Shown piece by piece: positions 43,793 to 51,289 of a stretch of 64,000 nucleotides of DNA. The position numbers and the translations under genes are program-made. The notes under the pieces are model-generated. The model searched no databases. It was not told the DNA's origin and worked only from the letters and a program-made list of their open reading frames with translations. This DNA comes from M3007 sp964539805 (GTDB lineage: Bacteria > Bacteroidota > Bacteroidia > Chitinophagales > Saprospiraceae), in the NCBI GenBank assembly GCA_964539805.1, contig CAZIKN010000010.1:19317-83316 (forward strand), written 5' to 3'. Position 1 is the stretch's first letter. Every line of letters begins with the position of its first letter.

Positions 43793-43829
43793 AAACAAAT
43801 TTTAGGCAAAGTTATGTGAATTTAGCGAA

Positions 43830-43964
43830 TTATTTAAGGTCTATCAACGTTTTAAGTTCCTCAATGCCAATTAGTAGCTCCTCTCGGTGTAACATTGCAT
43901 GGCAGTTTTGACAGACAGGCCTTAAATCCCATATACCCACACGATATTGGCGGCGAACATTTTC
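43830..43964 (-). pseudogene. HNH endonuclease, C-terminal fragment
   Basis: The minus strand encodes about 45 residues ending at TAA (43830-43832), with YRVGIWDLRPVCQNCHAMLH, the conserved core of the D-L-R-P-V-C-x-N-C-H-x-M-x-H motif of HNH endonucleases. The upstream portion is lost exactly where the copied 51-bp patatin end begins (43965). Only the last zinc-binding CxxC-H part remains, so it cannot be active. Confidence 0.7.
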
Positions 43965-44015
43965 TCCGCTGATAATCAAGCCAATGTGCAGGAATTAAAA
44001 AAGGTGTTGGAGTGA
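43965..44015 (+). repeat. 51-bp direct repeat, copy 2
   Basis: Identical to the 3' end of the patatin gene (41542-41592), including its stop codon, but here in noncoding DNA after the HNH fragment. 44016-44096 beyond it holds nothing recognisable. Confidence 0.9.
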
Positions 44016-44096
44016 GTGTACAGCGCAAAGGGCAGGGAGTGCTCTGTAAGGCAAAAGGGATAAACAGGCACGGGATATTGTTGCCAACAATGGCTG

Positions 44097-44945
44097 CTAA
44101 AACAAGCTGCCTTCCCTGAACTGCCTGGGCTGTACCCCTTTCTTTTTTAAAAAAACCCGATGAAAATAGCTAAGTGTCTCAAAGCCACAGTCATACGCTA
44201 TTTCAGAAATCGCTTTGTCTGTTGTGGCCAACTGGCTGCACACATGGGCAATACGAATGTCATTAACGTAATCCGAAAAGGTTTTCCCCGTAATGCGCTT
44301 AAAGAATTTGCAAAAGGCAGCGGGCGACAAATGGATCAGCGAAGCGGCCTTTTGAATGGTCAGTTTTTCGCTTGAATGATTTTGAACGTACTGGCAAACC
44401 CTGTTGAGTCTATTTTCATTTTCATGTCCTTTTGGGGGCTGATACCAGGGAGAAGCCAATGTGTTATGAGGTATTTGGGTAAGCGCCCCGAGGATGTGCA
44501 GCAGGCCGATAATTTTGTCAACACCGCTCTTTTGCGGCAGTAATTTTATATGCGCTGTAAGCAAAGCCGATTTTTCTCCTTTAAATACAATACCTTGCCT
44601 CGCCTTTACGAGCAGTTTCGATACAGCCGAGAATTCTTCCAATGCTATAAACCGCGCCATAAAATGAACCGAAAACTGTAGTACCACTGCGGTACACCCT
44701 TCTTCCTCGCCGCCGTCACTCACCCATGTGTGCGGAAGATCAGGGCCAATCAGAACCAAGTCTCCATGCTCAAAACTTTCATGGCTATCACCAACAAGGC
44801 GCCTGCCTCTGCCCTCATCAATCAGGGTGAGCTCATATTCCGGGTGATAGTGCCAAAAAAAATCAAAGCGAGGCAGCCTAAGTTCAAATGCAACAAAGGA
44901 ATGCTGCCCCTTTTTTTCAGAAACTTTTTCCAATTTCGGTCTCAT
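44097..44945 (-). CDS. AraC-family transcriptional regulator with cupin sensor
   Basis: 282 residues from ATG 44945. The N-terminal part (about 20-110) is a cupin-like sensor (FFWHYHPEYELTLIDEGRG, GDLVLIGPDLPHTW), and the C-terminal 100 residues carry two helix-turn-helix motifs (LTIQKAASLIHLSPAAFCKF; ISEIAYDCGFETLSYFHRVF). It is divergent from the PhyH-MFS operon, which it probably controls, with a shared 130-bp control region that has CAAAGTTA (44973-44980, minus-strand -7 TAACTTTG) for its own gene. The cupin suggests a small-molecule, perhaps sugar, effector. Confidence 0.85.
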   Translation of the reverse strand: MRPKLEKVSEKKGQHSFVAFELRLPRFDFFWHYHPEYELTLIDEGRGRRLVGDSHESFEHGDLVLIGPDLPHTWVSDGGEEEGCTAVVLQFSVHFMARFIALEEFSAVSKLLVKARQGIVFKGEKSALLTAHIKLLPQKSGVDKIIGLLHILGALTQIPHNTLASPWYQPPKGHENENRLNRVCQYVQNHSSEKLTIQKAASLIHLSPAAFCKFFKRITGKTFSDYVNDIRIAHVCSQLATTDKAISEIAYDCGFETLSYFHRVFLKKKGVQPRQFREGSLF

Positions 44946-45046
44946 GCACCACTATTTATACCTATTGATCCCCAAAGTTACCGTTTTTTGTCAATATAGT
45001 GTAATAAACAGCTTACTGAGTGTTTAGCCTGTTTGGAGTCTCCCCA

Positions 45047-45054
45047 TAATTTTG
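45047..45054 (+). promoter_or_regulatory. -7 promoter element for the PhyH-MFS operon
   Basis: TAATTTTG matches TAnnTTTG, 21 bp before ATG 45076, with TTTA 20 bp upstream (45023-45026) as an imperfect -33. It supports ATG 45076 over the TTG inside the box at 45052. Confidence 0.45.
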
Positions 45055-45075
45055 CCATCAAAAAATATCATTTCT

Positions 45076-45900
45076 ATGATCCCGGCTTCTATAAAGGCTG
45101 CCCTTGAGCAGCCGTACCCGCTTACCCGTGAGCAAATAGCATTTTATCAGCAAAACCGCTACATCAAGCTAAAACAGGTTTTTGATGCGGAAACCATCGC
45201 TTTTTTTAACAACACCATTAGCCAAAGGGTGGCCGCTATGAGCCACGAAACCAAACCATTGGAGGAGCGCGATACTTATGGCAAGGCATTTTTGCAATTG
45301 TTCAACTTGTGGCGGGAGGACGATATCGTAAGGGAATTGGTGTTCAGCCAACGGATGGCTAAAATTGCTACCGATTTGATGCAAACTGACGGAGTGCGCA
45401 TTTACCATGATCAGGCTTTATTTAAAGAAGGCGGCGGTGGTATCACGCCTTGGCACGCAGATCAATATTATTGGCCATTGGAAACGGACAAAACCATTAC
45501 CGCCTGGATTCCACTACAGGCTACTCCCTTGGCAATGGGCCCTTTGGAATTTAGCGCCGGCAGCCACCAGATTGTGGAGGGAAGGGATTTGGAAATAAGC
45601 GACAAAAGTGAAGAAACCATCCAGCAAAAATTACGGGTAACCGATTTCAAACACGTTATCGAAGCCTTTGATTTGGGTGAAATTAGTTTTCACAGCGGCT
45701 GGGTATTTCACCGCGCCGGTGCCAATACAACGAACGAGGTGCGGAAAGTGATGACAGTGATATACATGGACAAGGATATGATTTTGAAGAACCCCGACAA
45801 CAAAAACCAGATTAACGATTGGAACACCTGGTGCCCCGGAGCAAAGGTGGGGGAAGTGATTAACACGCCAATCAATCCTGTCATCTATAAAAAAATTTAA
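45076..45900 (+). CDS. Phytanoyl-CoA dioxygenase (PhyH) family protein
   Basis: 274 residues. Fe(II)/2-oxoglutarate oxygenase fold: the facial triad is seen as WHADQ (His 127, Asp 129) and FHSGWVFHRAG (distal His about 212). Residues before these match PhyH starts (REQIAFYQQNRYIKLKQVF). The substrate is not predictable. Its stop overlaps the transporter ATG by one base (TAATG), so the two are translationally coupled, and a cupin-AraC regulator sits opposite: a small catabolic or modification unit for an imported compound is likely. Confidence 0.82.
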   Translation: MIPASIKAALEQPYPLTREQIAFYQQNRYIKLKQVFDAETIAFFNNTISQRVAAMSHETKPLEERDTYGKAFLQLFNLWREDDIVRELVFSQRMAKIATDLMQTDGVRIYHDQALFKEGGGGITPWHADQYYWPLETDKTITAWIPLQATPLAMGPLEFSAGSHQIVEGRDLEISDKSEETIQQKLRVTDFKHVIEAFDLGEISFHSGWVFHRAGANTTNEVRKVMTVIYMDKDMILKNPDNKNQINDWNTWCPGAKVGEVINTPINPVIYKKI

Positions 45901-47378
45901 TGCTTGCCATCCAAAAGAAATTAACGAACGCATTTTATGCCCTGATCAGTCTGCCTGCCACAGCAGTAGGTTTTTGTTTGTCCACGCAGGTAGCGGCGCT
46001 CAGTTGGATATTAAGCACTAAATACAATCTGCACATTGAAGCCGTAGTATTGGTTTGGCTGGCAGGGCCACTCTCGGGCATCATTGCGCAGCCTATTGTG
46101 GGCATGATGAGTGATCAAAGTTGGTTTATGGGAGGCAGAAGAAAACCATACATCGTCATTGGTGGCATAGTGGGTGCCATTATGCTGTTGGCCTTGCCTC
46201 ATCTGTCTTTTATCAGTCAATCAACAGGAGTCTCCATCTTTTGGGTAGCCATTGTGGTATCGCTGCTTTTAGATATGAGCATAAACGTAACTTTTAATCC
46301 TGCAAGAGCGATCATTGCTGATGTAACGCCGCCGGGCATAGAGCGCACCAAAGGGTTTTCATGGATGCAGGTTATCAGTGGTGCTTTTGGCCTTTCTGCT
46401 TATTTTGTATCCCTTGCTTTTGGGAATATGGCCTTAATTTATACTGCAGCAGTTGTTGTATTGCTATTCTCTGTCCTTCCTGTTTTATTTGTTCAGGAGC
46501 CAAGGGTGCTACAAACAGAATCCACAGAGGCTAAGGGGGAAAAATCCAACTTATCTTTTAGTGATGGTATTGCCATTATGTTTCCATTATATGGTTTTAT
46601 TGCATTTGGCCTGTTTGTGGTCATAAATAAAATGGTATTAAATGGCAGGTGGGATGGCCTACAAACCGGTTTTATGTACGCATGTTTGGTATTTACCCTA
46701 ATCTTGGGCGTGATGGTTGTGCTGAGAGGGAGAAGGCAACCCTCCAACGCCAACGATTTTCAAAAAATATTATTGGCACACGCTTTTTCCTGGTTGGGCA
46801 TACAAAGCATGTTTGTGATGAGTTATTTTTTCATAAAAGAAAAGATGATTCCAGTACTCAACAACGCTCCTGCCCTTGCCAATCGCTTTTCCAGTTTGTT
46901 TTCGGAGGAAACGCAGACCAGTGAACAAACGGCAGGCAATATATTATCCCTTGGCTTTTTATTGCTCAACTTGGTAGGCACATTACTTCCGGTTCTGGTA
47001 CTTGAGCCATTGAGTAAAATCATGGGCAAGGTAAGCATTTACAGGGTAGCCATTGGCTGTATGACCGCCGGCTATTTTTTACTCTATGTCGCTGGCAAGC
47101 AGGAAATTGTTTTTTATACGGGCATGATTGTTTGTGGCATTGGCTGGTCAGCGGTTATTTCTATTGTTTTTGCCATCATGACGGAAAAAGTTGATGCCCA
47201 GAAAATGGGGCTGTTTATGGGCCTGTTCAACTTCAGCGTGGTATTACCCGCTATGATGACGCCGGGCATTTCAACATTGATTCAGGACACAGGGGATTAT
47301 TCCACCCTGTTTTTAATCATCGCAATTTGTTTGTTGCTTTCTTTTGTGGCTTGGCTGTTTGTTCGGGAGGTAAAATGA
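45900..47378 (+). CDS. MFS transporter, SLC45/sucrose-type
   Basis: 492 residues with about 12 membrane segments. The loop 2-3 motif SDQSWFMGGRRKPYIVIGG (RRKPY) is typical of the SLC45/GPH sugar:cation symporter branch. The start overlaps the PhyH stop, and its own stop overlaps an ATG of a short lipoprotein-like frame (ATGA at 47375-47378), so three genes may have formed one operon. The likely substrate is a sugar or related osmolyte, inferred from the family. Confidence 0.82.
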   Translation: MLAIQKKLTNAFYALISLPATAVGFCLSTQVAALSWILSTKYNLHIEAVVLVWLAGPLSGIIAQPIVGMMSDQSWFMGGRRKPYIVIGGIVGAIMLLALPHLSFISQSTGVSIFWVAIVVSLLLDMSINVTFNPARAIIADVTPPGIERTKGFSWMQVISGAFGLSAYFVSLAFGNMALIYTAAVVVLLFSVLPVLFVQEPRVLQTESTEAKGEKSNLSFSDGIAIMFPLYGFIAFGLFVVINKMVLNGRWDGLQTGFMYACLVFTLILGVMVVLRGRRQPSNANDFQKILLAHAFSWLGIQSMFVMSYFFIKEKMIPVLNNAPALANRFSSLFSEETQTSEQTAGNILSLGFLLLNLVGTLLPVLVLEPLSKIMGKVSIYRVAIGCMTAGYFLLYVAGKQEIVFYTGMIVCGIGWSAVISIVFAIMTEKVDAQKMGLFMGLFNFSVVLPAMMTPGISTLIQDTGDYSTLFLIIAICLLLSFVAWLFVREVK

Positions 47379-47662
47379 AGCCACTTCTCATAATTTCCTC
47401 GGTCGCAGCAAGCATCACACTACAGTCATGTAAAGCGATAAATTTTGTTTTGGCAACAGATTTCACAGCCATACCGCATGATCGCATGGGTACTGAGTCA
47501 GCGGCTATGGCAAAGAAAGCCAACGCAGCATGCTTGGTAACTCCCCCATCTTTAGGCTGCTATAATAGTATTATTCCGTACGAAACCGGACGGGCAGGCT
47601 ATACCTTACCTTTACGGGTATCCCATCACTCATGGCGGGCTCCCACTTGGGCATCAGCCTGA
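47375..47662 (+). pseudogene. Truncated lipoprotein, N-terminal part only
   Basis: The ATG overlaps the transporter stop. The product opens with a lipoprotein signal, MKPLLIISSVAASITLQSCK (lipobox LQSC, Cys 19), followed by about 45 plausible residues. The rest of the 95-codon frame runs into the 3' end of the convergent M56 gene (from 47571) and looks like antisense translation. I read it as the remnant of a third operon gene cut off at about 47570. Confidence 0.4.
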
Positions 47663-49202
47663 CTACGCGAATGACTTCATCCGTCATCACAGCGCTGCCT
47701 TTAAGAGGTTCTATGTCTTGTATGGAACCATCCCTGCCAACAACAAAAGAGACAACCGCTACGGTGTTTTGTACTGTCTTTTTTTCTGATTCCGGGTATT
47801 TGATGTGCTCTGCCAGGAAGGCCAACATGGCTTTTTCACCGCCGGGAAACACGGGCAGTTTGTCCACATCAAAAAGCTCTTTCACCTTGGAGGCTGCAGG
47901 TGCTGTAAAAACCACGGGAAGCACCATGGTGCAACGCACGGATTTGCCTGTTTTTTGGCCAGCTTGCCATTTGGGCATGCTTCGTACAACGCGAAGGGCC
48001 TCCATGATGAGGCGCTGGTCGCCTTGCGCCGGGTCGGCTAATTTACCTTTTATCTGCGTAAGGGATCCGTCTTTTTCTACCACAAACTCAACCATGACCT
48101 TGCCGGCCACTTGCTCCTTCAGCGCATCCTCGGGATACAGTACGCTTTCCTGCATATACTTAGTGAGGGCTTCCATACCACCGGGGAAGGCAGGCGGCAC
48201 ATCGCATTCGTCGGATTTGGTCAGGGCAGATTTTCCGGCTTTCTCTTTTGCCGGATCGGGTAGGCTATCGGGCAGCGAAAGTGTTTGCTCAAAATGGGTT
48301 TTAGGACTGAATCCCTGATTTTCAATAGCATTTGCGAATGCAGGTACCTTTTGGAACAATACCACAAAAAGTGCAGTAAGGGGAAGCAAAAGAGCATAAC
48401 GCAGGGCCTTGGATGGGGTGGAGTGACATTTCATCAGCATCATAATTCGCTGTTTTAGAGGTGATTGATAAAAATGATGTGCGAGGGCAATCGGCAGTCC
48501 GGACTGCGATTGCCTTATCAACAAAAGGCCATATTGTTTGCGATCGTTATAATGTGTGGCTTCGGCATCAGCAAGATACTCATGTAAGGTGCGCATGGTC
48601 ATCCTGTACCAATGCATCAAGGGATGGAACCAAAAAATGATACAAAAAAGCGAAATCAACAGCACATCAAGACTATGTCTCCCGCGCAAGTGCGCCTGCT
48701 CATGCGCCAGTAGTAAGGCCGTTTCAGGGTCATGTACATTGGGACTGAAATGTTTGGGTACCACAATCCATTGCCAAAATGAAAACGGCTTAGATATGAC
48801 CGCAGAGCGATAAACCATGATGCCCTGTGGCAGCGGAACGGGCTCTGCTCCCCTGATGATACGCGCCAACTGAAACCCGCCCCACAACAACCTGAGGGTT
48901 GCAACCACCGCACCTGCCCCATAAATGATCCAGATCATATAATGGTCGGTGATGGGTTTAGTTGCCACATCCACCTGTTGCAGACCTACACTGACCACAG
49001 GCAGGCTTACAATCGGAACGCCAGCCTCGTCCCTGGGCAAAGCAAGCCAATCCGTTCCGAGGGAAAGCGCTACGCCTAAGACGAGGGTACCGAGCAAATA
49101 GGCCCGATTGGCGGAGAAAAAGGTTTCGCCGCGCAGCAATACATGATAAAACAGCGCGAAAAAGCCCCAACAAAGGGTGAGTTTGAGCAAAAAGACAACC
49201 AT
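47571..49202 (-). CDS. BlaR1/M56-family metallopeptidase with two TonB C-terminal domains
   Basis: 543 residues from ATG 49202. Four membrane helices (about 1-20, 33-52, 88-106, and near 285-300). The zinc motif HEQAH is at 167-171, with a downstream E-Y-L-A-D-A ligand region. The periplasmic C-terminus has two TonB_C domains (FPGGMEALTKYMQESVLYPE and FPGGEKAMLAFLAEHIKYPE, each ending in MPKW). Known M56 proteins cleave their repressor partner on signal; TonB_C fusions are common in Bacteroidota but the signal is unknown. It starts 12 bp after the BlaI gene stop, in one operon. Confidence 0.88.
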   Translation of the reverse strand: MVVFLLKLTLCWGFFALFYHVLLRGETFFSANRAYLLGTLVLGVALSLGTDWLALPRDEAGVPIVSLPVVSVGLQQVDVATKPITDHYMIWIIYGAGAVVATLRLLWGGFQLARIIRGAEPVPLPQGIMVYRSAVISKPFSFWQWIVVPKHFSPNVHDPETALLLAHEQAHLRGRHSLDVLLISLFCIIFWFHPLMHWYRMTMRTLHEYLADAEATHYNDRKQYGLLLIRQSQSGLPIALAHHFYQSPLKQRIMMLMKCHSTPSKALRYALLLPLTALFVVLFQKVPAFANAIENQGFSPKTHFEQTLSLPDSLPDPAKEKAGKSALTKSDECDVPPAFPGGMEALTKYMQESVLYPEDALKEQVAGKVMVEFVVEKDGSLTQIKGKLADPAQGDQRLIMEALRVVRSMPKWQAGQKTGKSVRCTMVLPVVFTAPAASKVKELFDVDKLPVFPGGEKAMLAFLAEHIKYPESEKKTVQNTVAVVSFVVGRDGSIQDIEPLKGSAVMTDEVIRVVRLMPKWEPAMSDGIPVKVRYSLPVRFRTE

Positions 49203-49214
49203 AGCTTGATGCTT

Positions 49215-49568
49215 TTATTTGTCCAACATTTTTTTCAATTCTGCTATTTCCGCCTCACTTAACTGCTCCGCTTCGGTCAGTTGCGACACCAAACGGGTAA
49301 CAGATCCATCAAAATAATCGCGCAGGAGCGCCCCCAGAGAACGGGTTCCGTATTCTTCTTTTGGGATCAAAGGGAAATACTCATAGGTTTTGCCGTACGC
49401 TTTATGACCAACATATCCTTTTTTCTCCAAGATGCGCACTACGCTTGAAATGGTGCTATGGGGTGGCTTGGGTTCCGGCATTTGTGCCAAAATGTCGCTG
49501 ACCGTACAGCGAGCAGCCTCCCAGATGTAAAGCATGATTTCCTCTTCTGCCTTGGTGAGTTTTTGCAT
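49215..49568 (-). CDS. BlaI/MecI/CopY-family repressor
   Basis: 117 residues from ATG 49568, the usual family start (MQKLTKAEEEIMLYIWE); a 25-codon upstream extension has no such character. A winged helix is at 1-70 (CTVSDILAQM; HSTISSVVRILEKKGYV) and a helical dimerisation tail with the likely protease-sensitive region at about 85-117. It pairs with the M56 peptidase 12 bp downstream. The upstream palindrome at 49670-49685 is a candidate operator. Confidence 0.9.
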   Translation of the reverse strand: MQKLTKAEEEIMLYIWEAARCTVSDILAQMPEPKPPHSTISSVVRILEKKGYVGHKAYGKTYEYFPLIPKEEYGTRSLGALLRDYFDGSVTRLVSQLTEAEQLSEAEIAELKKMLDK

Positions 49569-49620
49569 GGGTATTTTGCAGATTTTGTTTGATCCCGGCC
49601 TTGGGTTCTCATTACTGGCA

Positions 49621-49651
49621 CAAAGGTGCAGCCGATGTTTCAATTATGCAA
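49621..49651 (-). promoter_or_regulatory. Candidate promoter for the BlaI-M56 operon
   Basis: Minus strand: TTG (49649-49651), 20-bp spacer, CACCTTTG (49621-49628), one mismatch from TAnnTTTG, 53 bp before ATG 49568. Confidence 0.5.
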
Positions 49652-49669
49652 CTATTTTTTAAGTTTTAT

Positions 49670-49685
49670 AACGTAAATTTACGTT
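49670..49685. promoter_or_regulatory. Perfect 16-bp palindrome, candidate BlaI operator
   Basis: AACGTAAATTTACGTT is its own reverse complement, 18 bp upstream of the candidate -33 box of the blaI gene. BlaI-type repressors bind AT-rich dyads with TAC/GTA halves; this fits loosely. A related half-site, gattttacg, follows at 49691-49699. Confidence 0.45.
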
Positions 49686-49819
49686 GTTGCGATTTTACGG
49701 CATCGAATACTTGGTTTAAGCAGGCATTAGTGGGCTGTCAACAGAGTAGCACTTTTTTATGATACAAATATCTAATAATCAAAGTGTTGTCGCATTATCA
49801 CTTCAGCAGATTTTCTGCC

Positions 49820-51115
49820 TCACTTGGTCATTTCATTTTTGTACACGGTTCCGCCCTTCATCACAAAAACTATATTTTCCATAGTCCTGATATCTTCCAG
49901 CGGATTGCCTTCCACGGCCACGATATCCGCCCACTTGCCTGCTTCGATACTGCCAATACGGTTGTCCCATTTGAGCATACGTGCGGCATCAATGGTCGCG
50001 CTGCGCAGTATGGCTAAGGGCGGCATGCCGGAGCGGGTAGCCATAAGGCCAAATTCCAGATTGCCCTTGCCGTGAGGGCAAACGCCCGAATCGGTTCCAA
50101 AGGCTATGTTTACGCCCTTGCGATAGGCCCTTGATAGGGTTTCGCTCAACATTGGCCCCATGTTCAGGGCTTTTTTGCGTACTAATTCGGGGAAAAAGCC
50201 TGTATTAACCTTTGCGGAATCCGTTACGGCCCAGCCTGCCGTTAGGGTAGGTACCAACCAAGTGTCGTATTGCTTCATCAGATCCAGGGTGCTATCCGCC
50301 GCAAAGGTGCCGTGTTCAATACTGATTACGCCTGCCCTTACGGCCCTCCGTATGCCCTCATCGCCATGCGCGTGGGCTGCCACATCCACCCCGAAATCCC
50401 TTGCGGTTTGTACAATGCTGGCCAATTCATCTGCTGCGTAGTGCGGCAGGCGCCCATCCCTGGCAAGACTGATGACCCCGCCAGTGGCAGTTACTTTGAT
50501 GACATCGGCCCCGCGCTTTATTTGGGCACGAACCGCTTTTCTGCACTCATCCGGGCCATCAGCAATGCCGCTTTCCGGCATGGGTGGGTCATAAAGGCCG
50601 GGTTTTGCACCTGTTTCGCTGTCACCGTGGCCACCCGTGGCGCTTACAATGCGCCCGGCGGTCAGGATGCGGGGGCCTTTTCCCCAGCCTTTATTGATGG
50701 CGTTGCGGAGGGCAATATTTACACCGGTGCCACCCAGGTCGCGCACCGTGGTAAAGCCCCCCAAAAGGGTGCGTTCGGCATAGGTCATAGCGCGAAAGGC
50801 TATGTCCGCATCGCCAATTTCGTATTTTTCCGCGTAAGTTTTTCGGTTGAGTTCAAATTCCAGATGGACATGGCAATCAATAAGCCCCGGGAGCACGGTT
50901 TTGTTTTTCAGGTCAATGAGTTTGGCTTCTTTGGGTGGGTTTTGGTAGCCCTCGGCTACTTGTACGATGCTATCTTTGTGGAGGATGATGGTTACGGTTT
51001 TGCGCATGGTGCCGCTTTTGACATCAAGCAGTTGGCCACAATGCAGGTAACTGGTTTGGGCAGTGTTTTTGTATAATAAAAACAGGGTAAAAAAAACAGA
51101 AAAAAAATAGCGCAT
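49820..51115 (-). CDS. Secreted amidohydrolase (imidazolonepropionase/prolidase-like)
   Basis: 431 residues from ATG 51115, opening the signal peptide MRYFFSVFFTLFLLYKNTAQ; 36 upstream codons have no signal character. All metal ligands of the amidohydrolase superfamily are visible: HxH in GLIDCHVHLE, Lys in DVIKVTATGG, His in AHAHGDEG and SIEHGT, and Asp in AFGTDSG. It belongs to the group acting on cyclic amides or Xaa-Pro peptides; the substrate is unknown. Probably periplasmic or lipid-associated. Convergent with nothing on its 3' side for 176 bp; divergent from the TMTC-like gene. Confidence 0.87.
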   Translation of the reverse strand: MRYFFSVFFTLFLLYKNTAQTSYLHCGQLLDVKSGTMRKTVTIILHKDSIVQVAEGYQNPPKEAKLIDLKNKTVLPGLIDCHVHLEFELNRKTYAEKYEIGDADIAFRAMTYAERTLLGGFTTVRDLGGTGVNIALRNAINKGWGKGPRILTAGRIVSATGGHGDSETGAKPGLYDPPMPESGIADGPDECRKAVRAQIKRGADVIKVTATGGVISLARDGRLPHYAADELASIVQTARDFGVDVAAHAHGDEGIRRAVRAGVISIEHGTFAADSTLDLMKQYDTWLVPTLTAGWAVTDSAKVNTGFFPELVRKKALNMGPMLSETLSRAYRKGVNIAFGTDSGVCPHGKGNLEFGLMATRSGMPPLAILRSATIDAARMLKWDNRIGSIEAGKWADIVAVEGNPLEDIRTMENIVFVMKGGTVYKNEMTK

Positions 51116-51237
51116 GATACGAGACGGAGTGGTATAGATAGTGGGGGGCAATATCCTAACTTTATGGGAATTCATGTGTGCTCCGGGGAGAGAAGCTGTG
51201 TTGTTTTTATAAACATTCTGCAAGAGGATGGTCTAAC

Positions 51238-51270
51238 TTTGGATTTCACTACTTCATTTTGCTACTTTTG
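51238..51270 (+). promoter_or_regulatory. Promoter of the TMTC-like glycosyltransferase gene
   Basis: TTTG (51238-51241), 21-bp spacer, TACTTTTG (51263-51270): a full match to the Bacteroidota promoter. It lies 20 bp before ATG 51290 and so decides against the upstream in-frame starts. Confidence 0.65.
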
Positions 51271-51289
51271 CGCCCAATTGAAGAAAAAT

